A stretch of DNA of 64,000 nucleotides from Avichristensenella sp031549905 (GTDB lineage: Bacteria; Bacillota; Clostridia; Christensenellales; Aristaeellaceae), in contig JAVBPC010000016.1 of NCBI GenBank assembly GCA_031549905.1, forward strand, positions 24,089-88,088. The letters run 5' to 3'. Below the pieces are notes generated by a model. It saw nothing but the letters and a program-made list of their open reading frames with translations, had not been told where the DNA came from and did not search any database. Below, in pieces: positions 1 to 8,930 of the stretch. The stretch's first letter is position 1, and each line of letters starts with the position of its first letter. The position numbers and the translations under genes were made by a program.

Positions 1-977
1 TGATCAAGCGCGTCGATGCCTATCCAAGCCGCGGCATGCTTGCCAATGTCCGCGCGGTTACACGGTGTGTGGGCGGGCTTGCGGCCAATACCGCCATTGA
101 CCTGAAAACGCTGGCCCCCGGGCTAGCTGTCCGGTCCATGGGCATGGTAGGCCACGATGAAAACGGCGAATATCTCATAGAAACACTTGAAAAGCGCGGC
201 GTGGATACATCCGGCATTCTGATCCATCCGGCGCTTCCCACCGCAACCACCGATGTGATGACGGAGGACGGTACGGGCATCCGTACATTCTTTCAGCAAC
301 AGGGGGCCTGCGCGGCATTTACCGCTGCGGATATTCCTTATAATTCTATAGACACAACACATTCGCACCTTGGCTATGCCCTGCTGCTTTCGGCGCTTGA
401 CGCGCCGGATGCGCAGTACGGCACGGGCCTTGCGCGCGCGCTTGCCATGCTGAAAGGCATGGGCATTCGCACATCCATTGATCTGGTGTCCGATACCTCG
501 GGCCGCTACCGGCAAACCGTGTTGCCGTGCCTTCCTTATGTAGATGTGCTGTTTCTCAATGAAATTGAAGCCGAGGGCGTCACCGATCTTCCGATCCAGG
601 GCGCGGACGGCACGCCGGACCCGGCGCTGGCAAAGGCCGCGCTGGCATCGCTGTTGGAAGAAGGCACGCGTGAGCTGGCGGTCATGCACGCGCCGTCCGG
701 CGGGTATTGCATGGCGCGCGGAGGGATGTTTGTCTTCGAGCCCGCGCTGTCCTTGCCCGAGGGATTCATCCGTGGCACGGTTGGCGCGGGCGACGCGTTT
801 TGCGCGGGCGTGCTGCTGGCGCTGATCGAAAAAAGTGAATTGTCCGAAGCGCTCCGGCGGGGGAACCTTGCAGCGGCCGCGTGCCTGACGCACGACAACG
901 CGATAGACGGCCTGCGCCCCGCAAACGAGTTGACCGCATATGTGAACGGAGGGTATCTGCATGAGAGGAACCGTTAG
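1..977 (+). CDS. PfkB-family carbohydrate kinase, 5' end cut by window
   Basis: The reading frame is open from base 3. The first in-window ATG (36) lies inside the conserved N-terminal PfkB block (RG.L..V followed by GG.A.N.A), so the true start is upstream of the window. The C-terminal PfkB signature GAGDAF, with the catalytic Asp, is at 783-800. The family phosphorylates sugars or nucleosides in the cytoplasm using ATP. The exact substrate cannot be read from sequence. With beta-mannosidase, a lyxose/mannose isomerase-like cupin and a mannitol-1-phosphate dehydrogenase-like enzyme downstream, a fructokinase-like or other hexokinase role is inferred. The gene overlaps the next by 17 bases, so the two are translationally coupled. 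Confidence 0.9.
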   Translation, partial: IKRVDAYPSRGMLANVRAVTRCVGGLAANTAIDLKTLAPGLAVRSMGMVGHDENGEYLIETLEKRGVDTSGILIHPALPTATTDVMTEDGTGIRTFFQQQGACAAFTAADIPYNSIDTTHSHLGYALLLSALDAPDAQYGTGLARALAMLKGMGIRTSIDLVSDTSGRYRQTVLPCLPYVDVLFLNEIEAEGVTDLPIQGADGTPDPALAKAALASLLEEGTRELAVMHAPSGGYCMARGGMFVFEPALSLPEGFIRGTVGAGDAFCAGVLLALIEKSELSEALRRGNLAAAACLTHDNAIDGLRPANELTAYVNGGYLHERNR

Positions 978-3483
978 CCTTGGCGGCACATGGGATTTGG
1001 GATTTAGTGACAGCCTGCGCGGCTGTCCGCTGCACGCGCAGGATTTCGCGCCGCGCCCGGGCGGCCTGACCGCGGCCGTCCCCGGCGAGGTGCACCTGGA
1101 TCTGATGCGGCAGGGTGTGCTGGATAATATCTATGTGGGCGAAAACATCTATAAAGCGCGCTGGGTGGAAGAATCGCTGTGGACGTACCGCCGCACGTTT
1201 GACCTGCCGCCGGAGGCATCCGGCGCGGCGCGGATCTTCCTGCGCTTTGAGGGGCTTGACTATATGGCGCGTATTTTCTTAAACGGCACGCAGGTTGGCG
1301 CGCACGACAACGCGTTTACCCCGTGCGCTGTTGAGGTTACGGGCCATATGCGGCCCTGTGAAAATGTGCTTGCCGTCGTGCTGGACAGCGGGCTTTTCAG
1401 CGGCGCGGATAAGCCCATCGGCCCGTATCGGACCGCAAACGCTGCGCCGGATACGCTGCTGCATAAGCGCATGTGGCTTCGCAAGCCGCAAAGCTCGTTC
1501 GGGTGGGATTGGTCGCCGCGCCTGGTCAATGTAGGTATCCATGGCGATGTCAAACTGGAATGGGATGACGGCGCGCGGGTTGAGGCATCCAGCATTCGCG
1601 CGGAGGTTGCGGAGGATTACGCCAAGGGTACGGTATATGCGCGCGCGGCAGTTGCCGCCAATGCGGATGTTCCGGCAAAAGCGACGCTCACCGTCTTTGA
1701 TGGCGGCATGCAAGTGGCTGAGGTTACGCGGCTTTTTACCGCGAAAGCGGGCGAAACGGAGCTCAGTATCCAGGCGGAGGTAGCAAACCCGGCGCTGTGG
1801 TACCCCATTGGGCACGGACCGCAGCCGCTGTATACGGCGGTGCTGCGCATTGAGGCCGGCGGCGCGGAGGTGCATAAAAAGCGGGCGGATGTCGGCTTCC
1901 GCAGCGTCGTGTTCGATCAAAGCCCCCATCCCGTGGAAGGCCGCTATTTCCGCCTGTTTGTCAACGGCGTGCCTGTGTTCTGCCGCGGCGCGAACCTTGT
2001 GCCGCAGGATATCATTTTTGCGGCGGTGACGCCCGCGCGCCAGGATGCGCTGCTTTCGCGGGCGCTTGAGGCGGGGATGAACTTCCTGCGCGTATGGGGC
2101 GGCGGCGTTTATGAAAGCGATTACCTCTATGAGGCGTGCGACCGGCTGGGCATTCTGGTGTGGCAAGAGTTCATCTTCGCTTGCGCCACCTACCCGTTTA
2201 CCGACCGCGCGTTCCGCGAGAATGTGGAAGAAGAGGCGACGTACCATGTGCGCAGGCTCTCGCATCACCCCAGCCTGATCGCCTGGTGCGGCAACAACGA
2301 GATTGACTGGGGCGTACAGCGGCTGACCGGCGGCGCGCAGTTTCCGGATTATGCGCTGTATCACTTTGTGCTGCCCGGCATCGTGAAGAAAGAAGACCCC
2401 GGCCGCTACTACCAGCCGTCCAGCCCGTACAGCGCGTTTGCGCCGGGCGAGGATACCGATATATCGGGCGATCAGCACCCGTGGGCCGTGGGCATTTGGG
2501 ATGGGGATTTCTGGCGGTACCGCGACACCTGCTGCCGCTTTCCGAACGAGGGCGGGTTCATGGGGCCGAACGGGCTGGCCACGCTGCGCGCGTTCCTGCC
2601 GGAGGGGCAGCGCCGCCTACACAGCCGCGCGTTTGCCGCGCACGATAACATGTTCGGGGATTTCTCGCCCGGCGCATCCCCTGATGAGTGGATCAGGCGG
2701 TGGATGGGGCGTGACACGGCGGACATGCCGCTTGCGGAATACGCGTATGTCGGCGGTTTTCTGCAAGGAGAGGCGCTGACGGAGTACATCACGAACTTCC
2801 GCAGACGCAAACCCGACTGCGCGTCCGCGATCTTCTGGATGTACAACGATTGCTGGCCCTGCGCGCGGAGCTGGACCATCGTGGATTACTACGGCCGCCG
2901 CACACCCGCGTTTTATCCGGTCGCCCGCGCGTTTAGGCCTGTTATTGTGGTGGTGTCAATGGAAGGCGAAGAAGTGACGATCCATGGGGTCAATGACGGG
3001 ATGGAGGCGTGGCAGGGGGAGATGACTTACGGCATCGCCGGGGTAGAGGGGTACAGGGCGCGGCACACGCGTGCCGTAACCATCCCGGCCAACGCGTCGA
3101 CGGTGCTGGAGAAATTCCGCTGGCCGGAAGGCGACGGGCGGCGCGGACTATTCCCGTTCGCGTGGCTGAGTTTGAACGGAAACCGTGTATCGGCCCACAG
3201 GCTGCTGACAGAGCGGTATCACGCCTACGCCTGGGGCGAGCCCTGTGTCACCGCGCGCATGTACGCGGGCGGCGTGGAACTTGTTGCGGATAGCTTTGTT
3301 CCCGGCGTTTGCCTTGATCTGGATGGCGAAGAGACCTTTTCGGATAATTTTTTTGATCTCTATCCTGGCGAACCTTATCGTGTATCGACGCCCTTTGGCT
3401 GGGGCCCTAACGCTATGCGTGCGTTTTCTCCGATAACCGTGCACAGTGAAATGCTTACGGAAGAACAGGAAGTGACCAGATGA
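961..3483 (+). CDS. Glycoside hydrolase family 2 beta-mannosidase
   Basis: 840 residues with GH2 architecture: N-terminal sugar-binding jelly roll (about 1-180), Ig-like domain (about 190-290), TIM barrel (about 295-650) and a C-terminal beta domain. The acid/base motif WCGNNE places the catalytic Glu at residue 447. A second Glu at residue 530, in the motif RFPNEGG, sits where the GH2 nucleophile is expected. The WCGNNE form and the 840-residue length fit beta-mannosidase better than beta-galactosidase. There is no signal peptide, so it should act in the cytoplasm on imported beta-manno-oligosaccharides. It overlaps both neighbours (17 and 4 bases), and the released mannose is a plausible substrate for the next gene product. 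Confidence 0.9.
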   Translation: MRGTVSLGGTWDLGFSDSLRGCPLHAQDFAPRPGGLTAAVPGEVHLDLMRQGVLDNIYVGENIYKARWVEESLWTYRRTFDLPPEASGAARIFLRFEGLDYMARIFLNGTQVGAHDNAFTPCAVEVTGHMRPCENVLAVVLDSGLFSGADKPIGPYRTANAAPDTLLHKRMWLRKPQSSFGWDWSPRLVNVGIHGDVKLEWDDGARVEASSIRAEVAEDYAKGTVYARAAVAANADVPAKATLTVFDGGMQVAEVTRLFTAKAGETELSIQAEVANPALWYPIGHGPQPLYTAVLRIEAGGAEVHKKRADVGFRSVVFDQSPHPVEGRYFRLFVNGVPVFCRGANLVPQDIIFAAVTPARQDALLSRALEAGMNFLRVWGGGVYESDYLYEACDRLGILVWQEFIFACATYPFTDRAFRENVEEEATYHVRRLSHHPSLIAWCGNNEIDWGVQRLTGGAQFPDYALYHFVLPGIVKKEDPGRYYQPSSPYSAFAPGEDTDISGDQHPWAVGIWDGDFWRYRDTCCRFPNEGGFMGPNGLATLRAFLPEGQRRLHSRAFAAHDNMFGDFSPGASPDEWIRRWMGRDTADMPLAEYAYVGGFLQGEALTEYITNFRRRKPDCASAIFWMYNDCWPCARSWTIVDYYGRRTPAFYPVARAFRPVIVVVSMEGEEVTIHGVNDGMEAWQGEMTYGIAGVEGYRARHTRAVTIPANASTVLEKFRWPEGDGRRGLFPFAWLSLNGNRVSAHRLLTERYHAYAWGEPCVTARMYAGGVELVADSFVPGVCLDLDGEETFSDNFFDLYPGEPYRVSTPFGWGPNAMRAFSPITVHSEMLTEEQEVTR

Positions 3484-4019
3484 TATCTAAGGCACAGCAT
3501 GACCGCGCGAGGGCGCAGGCGCTTGAAATGTATGCCCGCGCGGGCATCGCGCTTACCGAAACGGAAAAAGACGGAATTGAAATAGCCGATTTTGGCCTGG
3601 ATGACTTTGAGCGCACGGGTCTGATCCTGGTTACCTATGTGAACACGGAACGCTGCTGCGCCAAGGAAATGGTGCTGCTGCCCGGGCAGACCTGCCCCGA
3701 ACACCGGCATCCGGCGTTTGACGGATATGTGGGCAAAGAGGAAACGTTCCGCGTGCGGTACGGCACGGTCTATCTGTATGTTGAGGGCGAGATCGCAAAA
3801 CCCCTTACCGCCAAGCCGCCTAAAGGCGACTACACGGTTTTTCGCGAGATTATCCTTGCCCCCGGAGAGCAGTACACGCTGTGTCCCAACGCACTGCACT
3901 GGTTCCAGGGCGGGCCGCAGGGCGCTGTGGTGTCTGAGTTTAGCACGCCCAGCCATGATGACCGCGATGTGTTCACCGACATACGCATCAGGCGCGCGCC
4001 GGAGGTGGAAGCTAAGTGA
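3480..4019 (+). CDS. D-lyxose ketol-isomerase family cupin (probable mannose/lyxose isomerase)
   Basis: 179 residues, start ATG overlapping the previous stop (ATGA). The protein matches the D-lyxose isomerase cupin family: EHRHP followed by GKEETF..R.G, which supplies the metal-binding His and Glu ligands, and a later His in the ALHWFQGG segment. Characterised members interconvert D-lyxose with D-xylulose and D-mannose with D-fructose using a divalent metal. Placed straight after a beta-mannosidase, mannose to fructose is the most sensible reaction here (inference). That would bypass mannose phosphorylation and ManA. It overlaps the next gene by 4 bases (GTGA). Confidence 0.85.
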   Translation: MISKAQHDRARAQALEMYARAGIALTETEKDGIEIADFGLDDFERTGLILVTYVNTERCCAKEMVLLPGQTCPEHRHPAFDGYVGKEETFRVRYGTVYLYVEGEIAKPLTAKPPKGDYTVFREIILAPGEQYTLCPNALHWFQGGPQGAVVSEFSTPSHDDRDVFTDIRIRRAPEVEAK

Positions 4020-5149
4020 AAAAGGCCGTCATCTACGGCGCCGGGAACATCGGCCGTGGGTTTATTGCGGAGCTTGTGAACCGTTCGGGATACGAAGTGG
4101 TATTCGTTGATGTGGATGAGGCGCTTGTCGCGCTGCTCAATCACCGGCGCTGCTATCCGGTTACCTACATTGTTGATGATATGCGGCAGGATGTGCTGAT
4201 CACCGGCGTTCGCGCCGTCAATGGCAGGGATAGCCAGGCCGTGGTCGAAGAGATCGCCGATTGCGACTTGCTTGCCACCGCCGTGGGCGCGGCCGTGCTG
4301 CCCAAAATCGCCCCGATTGTGGCGGAAGGCATCCGCAGCCGCATGGCGCAGCTGCCGCTTCAGCCGCTGAACATCATCCTGTGCGAAAACATGATGGATG
4401 GGGGGGGGTGCTTTCGTGCGCTGGTGTCGCATGCGCTTGACATGCCTGCCGTGTTGATCGACGCATATGTCGGCTTCGTGCCTGCGTCTGTGGGCCGCAT
4501 GGTGCCGGTGATGACGCCCGCGCTGCGCGGGGAGAACCTGCTGCGCGTGTGCGTGGAACCCTACGCGATCCTCTCCGTTGACCGGGAGGCGTTTCGCGGG
4601 CCCATTCCCGATATCTTCGGCATGCACGCGCACAATGGCTTTGATTTCTATATCAAGCGCAAGCTGTATGTGCACAACATGGGGCATGCCGCGGCCGCCT
4701 GGCTCGGGGCTTCAAAGGGTTTTGAGCATATCTATGAAGTCATGGATGACCCGGAACTGCGCCAAGCGGTGCGCGCCGCGATGCTTGCCGCGTCTGAGGC
4801 GCTGTCGCGCGCGTACGGAAAACCCTTTCCGCCGCTTGTTGCCTATGCGGATGATCTGCTTGCGCGCTTTGCCAACCGGGCGCTTGAGGATACCGTTTCC
4901 CGCGTCGGCGCGGATCTGGATAGGAAGCTTGCGCCCGGGGAGCGCATTGTCGGCGCGATCAACCTTTGCGTGCAGACCGGGGTTGATGCAGGCCCGCTGC
5001 TGACTGCACTTGCGGCGGCGCTGCGCTTTGTCGATTCCCGCCCGGGAAGGGCAGCCGAGGCGATTTCCGCCGGCCGGCCAGAGTGGGTGCTTGCAGAGAT
5101 ATGCGTGTTTCAGGCGGAAATGATCGATGCGGCAATGCGGCGCATGTAA
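4016..5149 (+). CDS. Mannitol-1-phosphate 5-dehydrogenase-like polyol dehydrogenase
   Basis: 377 residues from a GTG start overlapping the previous stop. The N-terminal Rossmann motif GAGNIGRGFI (residues about 8-17) binds NAD. The mannitol dehydrogenase family catalytic stretch K.KLYVHNMGH is near residues 216-226. Length and motifs fit MtlD-type enzymes, which interconvert fructose-6-phosphate and mannitol-1-phosphate. An aldonate or other polyol-phosphate substrate is not excluded. It is the last gene of the mannoside operon and is followed by a good terminator. A run of nine G lies in frame at 4400-4408, encoding three consecutive Gly. Confidence 0.85.
   Translation: MKKAVIYGAGNIGRGFIAELVNRSGYEVVFVDVDEALVALLNHRRCYPVTYIVDDMRQDVLITGVRAVNGRDSQAVVEEIADCDLLATAVGAAVLPKIAPIVAEGIRSRMAQLPLQPLNIILCENMMDGGGCFRALVSHALDMPAVLIDAYVGFVPASVGRMVPVMTPALRGENLLRVCVEPYAILSVDREAFRGPIPDIFGMHAHNGFDFYIKRKLYVHNMGHAAAAWLGASKGFEHIYEVMDDPELRQAVRAAMLAASEALSRAYGKPFPPLVAYADDLLARFANRALEDTVSRVGADLDRKLAPGERIVGAINLCVQTGVDAGPLLTALAAALRFVDSRPGRAAEAISAGRPEWVLAEICVFQAEMIDAAMRRM
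4400..4408 (+). repeat. G9 homopolymer inside the mtlD-like gene
   Basis: Nine consecutive G encode Gly-Gly-Gly in the region where the family has its CEN-M segment. The frame is intact here. Tracts of this length are prone to slippage by polymerase and to sequencing miscalls. Confidence 0.9.
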
Positions 5150-5177
5150 GGCGGAGTATGCGTAAACCGCTGCGCAG

Positions 5178-5204
5178 GGGAAGGCATCCGGCCTTCCCTT
5201 TTTT
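5178..5204 (+). terminator. Rho-independent terminator of the mannoside operon
   Basis: A perfect 8-bp stem (GGGAAGGC with GCCTTCCC), a 5-base loop ATCCG and six T directly after the stem. It lies 29 bases after the stop of the dehydrogenase gene. Confidence 0.9.
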
Positions 5205-5256
5205 GCACCCTGCTGATCGGCGGGTATTGCGAATTGCCGCGAAACCTGCTATAGTC

Positions 5257-5406
5257 ATTCAATTCCAAAAACGGCCAGTGCGGGCGAGAGATTTTTTTGT
5301 TCAGCAAGAAGCCGGAAGGAGGCGTAGCAGGCAGCTACGCTGACTGGAAGGCGCCGCAGCGGGACGGAAAAAGATCCGCTCGCACTGGCCGGTTTTGGGG
5401 TTGAAT
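5257..5406. repeat. Long palindromic intergenic element A
   Basis: Terminal inverted repeats of 30 bases (5257-5286 and 5377-5406) match at 26 positions. An inner hairpin GCGTAGC/GCTACGC with a 5-base loop is at 5322-5340, and a partly complementary T-rich/A-rich pair lies inside the arms. Folded, the element makes one long rod-like stem. The apical GAAGG..GCGTAGCAG stretch recurs in the element at 23543-23732, so the two look like one family. It could be a mobile palindromic (REP/MITE-like) repeat or a structured RNA in the leader of the following ATPase gene. Confidence 0.75.
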
Positions 5407-5445
5407 GGCTATACATTCATGAAAAACCGAAAGAGGGCCGCGCGC

Positions 5446-6585
5446 ATGCTTGTGTTCAATATCGATATCAGTTCATATAGATCATTGCAAAAAGAGATCA
5501 TTGTGTTTGCCGAAACGCAGGCGGTAACCGATAACATCGCGAAGGAATATCTTGTGGCGCAACTGCTTGAGGATACGAACGTGTTGGCTGGCGTATGTGA
5601 GGAAACGGCGCATGTGGGCCACAGCCTGAAGATAGCGGCGCTCAAGGATATCGATGCGGTGCTGTCGGCGTATCAGTCGATTGATGCCGCGCTTGCCGGC
5701 TACAAGCCGTCCATGAAGAGGAAGCTGCGCTTTGCCGAATACCAGCAATCGCTGGAGGCGATCGTGGCCGCGGAAGGCTGCGAAGCGGTGCTTTCGGGCA
5801 TCATCCGGCACTATGCCGCGTTTGGCGGGGGAAAGAGCGCGAAATACATCGCCTTTCGGTGGGATAAGGGGCTTCGCGGGATCGAAAAGCCGGATGATAT
5901 CGCGCTGAACCAACTGTTCTGCTTATCCCTGCAAAAGCAGGAGCTGATTGAGAATACAAAGGCGTTCCTGGAAGGGCTGCCCGCCAACAACGTGCTGCTG
6001 TACGGCAACAGCGGCTGCGGAAAATCATCGATGGTAAAGGCGATTCTGAATGAGTACTGCCAAGACGGGCTGCGGCTGGTGCAGATACCCAAAGAGGACC
6101 TGGCTGAACTTCCGCTGCTCATTCGGGAAATCAAGGGGAAGCCGTTCCGCTACATTGTTTTCATGGATGATCTTTCCTTTGAAAGCGACGACCTGGGCTA
6201 CAAAACGCTGAAAACAATCCTGGATGGCAGCGTAGAAAAGCAGCCCGGCAACATCGTTTTCTACGCGACATCCAACCGCCTGCACCTGATCAACGAAACC
6301 TGGGCGGAGCGCAAGGGCGACGATGTGCATGTAAGCGATACAAAAAATGAAAAAATGGCGCTTTCAGAAAGGTTTGGCATACGGATCTCATTTCTGTCGC
6401 CGGTGCAGAGCGAATATCTGAAAATTGTCGAAGGTATCTTGACGAACGAAGGCATTTCAGTGACGGAAGAGTTGAAAGCGGAAGCGATTCAATGGGCGTG
6501 GCAATGCAACGGCCTGTCGGGCAGAACCGCAACGCAGTTTGCCGCCACCGTTTTGCCGAAGAGAATGCGCGCGAAAAAACCATAA
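5446..6585 (+). CDS. DUF815-family AAA ATPase
   Basis: About 379 residues. The central P-loop YGNSGCGKSSMV is followed by a Walker B-like segment YIVFMDDLSFE and a sensor-like YATSNR motif. The TSNRxHL pattern, the D-V-H-V-S-D insert and the overall layout match the DUF815 family, predicted cytoplasmic ATPases of unknown role found mainly in Clostridia. ATG 5446 is preferred because GAGG lies 9 bases upstream. An in-frame ATG at 5419 and a TTG at 5395 are alternatives, but the TTG falls within the palindromic element. It stands alone, with no operon partners. The N-terminal 170 residues are helical and poorly conserved, and probably regulatory. Confidence 0.85.
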   Translation: MLVFNIDISSYRSLQKEIIVFAETQAVTDNIAKEYLVAQLLEDTNVLAGVCEETAHVGHSLKIAALKDIDAVLSAYQSIDAALAGYKPSMKRKLRFAEYQQSLEAIVAAEGCEAVLSGIIRHYAAFGGGKSAKYIAFRWDKGLRGIEKPDDIALNQLFCLSLQKQELIENTKAFLEGLPANNVLLYGNSGCGKSSMVKAILNEYCQDGLRLVQIPKEDLAELPLLIREIKGKPFRYIVFMDDLSFESDDLGYKTLKTILDGSVEKQPGNIVFYATSNRLHLINETWAERKGDDVHVSDTKNEKMALSERFGIRISFLSPVQSEYLKIVEGILTNEGISVTEELKAEAIQWAWQCNGLSGRTATQFAATVLPKRMRAKKP

Positions 6586-6687
6586 TGTATGCATCCGCAT
6601 TCATCCTGCGATCATCCTTAGATCATATTCCCGTGCTATCCTGTTCACGCAATGGAAAATGATTTGTGAGCGGGAGGATACGGATTC

Positions 6688-8145
6688 ATGAAAAGGAAAA
6701 GGACCTCTTCTGTTTTCGCGCTGTTGCTGGCTTTTTTGATGGTGTTGGCAGTTTGTGCCAGTGGGTATGCTGAAAGTCAAACGATGCCTGCCGCGCCGCC
6801 GGATGCCCCCACGGACGGCAGCGCGCCCGGAGGCACCCCGCCGGACGGCACGGGAACACCCCCGGACGGGATGGGCACCCCGCCGGATGGCACGGGTACA
6901 CCCCCCGACGGCATGGGTGCGCCCCCGAACGGCGGCGGCTTTAGCGGTTCCCATGAAGTGACGCAGGGAACGGCCGCCATTCTGATTGATGCCGATGGAA
7001 CCTATACAGGCGATACCTATTCCTCAACGGGCGATGATGAAAACGCGCTGCGCATAGACGGGGCGACAGTTACCCTGGATCAGATCACCGTAAGCAAGAC
7101 CGCGGGGGAAAGCTCCAACACGGAAAACGGCGACTTCTATGGCCAAAACGCAGGGCTTCTTGCCACAAACGGTGCGCAGGTGAGCATCTCCGGCGCAACC
7201 ATCACCACATCTGCAAAGAACGGCAACGGCGTGTTCAGCTATGGCACGGGTACGGTCGTTACCATTGAAGACAGCGTCATCCGCACCAGCGCAAACAATT
7301 CCGGCGGCATTCAAACCACCGGCGGCGGTGAAACCTACGCAAGCAACCTGGATATCCAAACTGAGGGCAACTCGGCAGCGGCCATTCGCTCCGACCGGGG
7401 CGGCGGCACCGTGGTTGTGGATGGCGGCATCTATGTTACAAACGGCACCGGGAGCCCCGCTGTCTATTCCACTGCCGATATCACCGTGAAAAACGCCACC
7501 CTTGCCGCCAACAACTCCGAGGCCGTCGTTGTGGAAGGGAAGAACACGGTTGTGCTGGAAAACTGCATTCTGGCCGGCAGCATGAAAGGCACCTACCAGG
7601 ATGGCAGCGAGAACATCCAAAACATCATGCTGTACCAGAGCATGTCGGGTGATGCGGATGTAGGCACCTCCAAGTTCAGCGCGACGGGCGGCGCTATCGT
7701 ATCAAACGCGGGCGATATGTTCTACGTTACCAACACGCACAGCGTGATTGCCCTGACCGATGTGGACCTTACCCTGTCAAACGGCGTGCTGCTGAAAGTG
7801 GAAGGAAACAGCTCCAGCAGGGGATGGGGGACGGCAGGCAAAAACGGCGGTCAGGTGGAGTTCAGCGCCGCCCGGCAGCAGCTTACGGGCGCGGTTACTG
7901 TAGATACGATTTCAACGCTTTCCTTTGCCCTGGAAGACGGTTCGGTGTTTGAAGGCACGATCAATATCGTGGAGAACGCGGCCGGCGGAACCGCTGTCAG
8001 CAACAACGCCACCGTTACCATCGGTGAAGGCTGCACATGGACGCTTACCGGCGATTGCACGGTTACAAGCCTGACCAACAACGGCACCATCAACTTTAAC
8101 GGGTTTGCCGTCACGCTGGCCGATGGAACCACGCTAAATCAGTAG
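6688..8145 (+). CDS. Secreted beta-helix protein with Pro/Gly/Asp linker
   Basis: 485 residues. A signal peptide (residues 1-28, hydrophobic core LLLAFLMVLAVCA, probable cleavage SGYA/ESQ) is followed by a low-complexity linker containing five GTPPDGx-type heptapeptides (residues 49-83). The rest is Asn/Thr/Gly-rich with repeating V.I....I and GG.....N.NI patterns, typical of right-handed parallel beta-helices as in pectate-lyase-like or adhesin passenger domains. No catalytic signature and no LPxTG anchor was seen. GGGAGGA upstream of ATG 6688 serves as the ribosome site. Likely a secreted surface or polysaccharide-binding protein; an enzymatic role is not supported. Confidence 0.75.
   Translation: MKRKRTSSVFALLLAFLMVLAVCASGYAESQTMPAAPPDAPTDGSAPGGTPPDGTGTPPDGMGTPPDGTGTPPDGMGAPPNGGGFSGSHEVTQGTAAILIDADGTYTGDTYSSTGDDENALRIDGATVTLDQITVSKTAGESSNTENGDFYGQNAGLLATNGAQVSISGATITTSAKNGNGVFSYGTGTVVTIEDSVIRTSANNSGGIQTTGGGETYASNLDIQTEGNSAAAIRSDRGGGTVVVDGGIYVTNGTGSPAVYSTADITVKNATLAANNSEAVVVEGKNTVVLENCILAGSMKGTYQDGSENIQNIMLYQSMSGDADVGTSKFSATGGAIVSNAGDMFYVTNTHSVIALTDVDLTLSNGVLLKVEGNSSSRGWGTAGKNGGQVEFSAARQQLTGAVTVDTISTLSFALEDGSVFEGTINIVENAAGGTAVSNNATVTIGEGCTWTLTGDCTVTSLTNNGTINFNGFAVTLADGTTLNQ
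6832..6936 (+). repeat. Tandem 21-bp coding repeat (GTPPDG heptapeptide), 5 units
   Basis: Five in-frame 21-base units encode GTPPDG followed by T or M in alternation; the last unit degenerates to GAPPNGG. It forms an extended linker between the signal peptide and the beta-helix, and copy number could vary between strains. Confidence 0.9.
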
Positions 8146-8247
8146 ACTGAACCATATGCGCCTTTGAAGGAAAAGGGCATGCTGCGGATACTTGGATGGG
8201 GTGTGAATTCAAGAGATGAACATGGAATGCTGATATCTGCATACAAA

Positions 8248-8280
8248 ATCCCCCCAGATTTACTGGGGGGATAGCTTTTT
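8248..8280. terminator. Terminator after the beta-helix gene, possibly bidirectional
   Basis: A 10-bp perfect stem ATCCCCCCAG/CTGGGGGGAT with loop ATTTA is followed by AGCTTTTT. Four A precede it, so it could also act on the - strand. Confidence 0.8.
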
Positions 8281-8512
8281 GCTTCTGCTTCTCCGCTGCG
8301 CTGACAAAAGAGAAATGCGGGCATGGATTTTGTACAAATTTGAAATTCTGTTTTTATATGTTTTATCTATGGACAGAATGCCTAGAGTATTGTAAAATAA
8401 ATTATTCGATGTTTGTGCTATATGCCTAAGTCTGCTGTTCTGGCATGATATTCCGCACTGGCACAATACTTTCTATGCACGCTCAATGGTCTGAAAATCC
8501 TGAAACAAGGCA
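8281..8512. other. AT-rich non-coding gap upstream of the DUF3899-like gene
   Basis: No credible ORF. It is AT-rich compared with its surroundings, and a weak promoter-like pair TTGAAA (8340-8345) and TATCTA (8364-8369) lies in it with an 18-base spacer. Nothing else was recognised. Confidence 0.35.
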
Positions 8513-8911
8513 GTGATCTCTATAAATATTTGGAATGCGCAGAAAAAGCACTGGAAAGCAACTGCGATTCTTGTTATCATAGGCGTAGTAGTATCCCTTT
8601 GGATGAGGGGAAGGACCGGAACATCGGGACTGATGTTTGTAACGGATATGCTCTTCACAGTCTCCATGACTTTTTTCTGTTGGGGGCTAATATGCTTGGT
8701 GGGGAACATGGGCATATTCAATAGCCTGGTTTACGGCACGAAAAGCCTGGTTCGCGTCATCCGAAACAGATGGAAGCCCTCGCAGGAAGAAAGAGACGGC
8801 TACCTGGAATATGTCCGCTCCCGCCCGCATCACGCGGGGGTGCCGACAATGATGCTGCTGGCAGCCTGTTTTGCCGCACTGTCGGTTATTGTTGCATTGA
8901 TTGCGAATTAA
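8513..8911 (+). CDS. Small DUF3899-like membrane protein
   Basis: 132 residues from GTG 8513, with AAGG five bases upstream. Three hydrophobic segments (about 15-30, 42-66, 108-130) predict an integral membrane protein. The segment FFCWGLICLVGNMGIFNSLVYG, then a basic cytoplasmic loop with Y..Y...R, resembles the DUF3899 family of small membrane proteins of unknown function. It stands between two terminators, so it is probably monocistronic. No functional residue can be named. Confidence 0.65.
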   Translation: MISINIWNAQKKHWKATAILVIIGVVVSLWMRGRTGTSGLMFVTDMLFTVSMTFFCWGLICLVGNMGIFNSLVYGTKSLVRVIRNRWKPSQEERDGYLEYVRSRPHHAGVPTMMLLAACFAALSVIVALIAN

Positions 8912-8930
8912 CCGGCTTATCATGCATTTT

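Noticed and set aside
6832..6936. Tandem repeat considered as a CRISPR array
   Set aside because: It is a 21-base in-frame coding repeat with no spacers.
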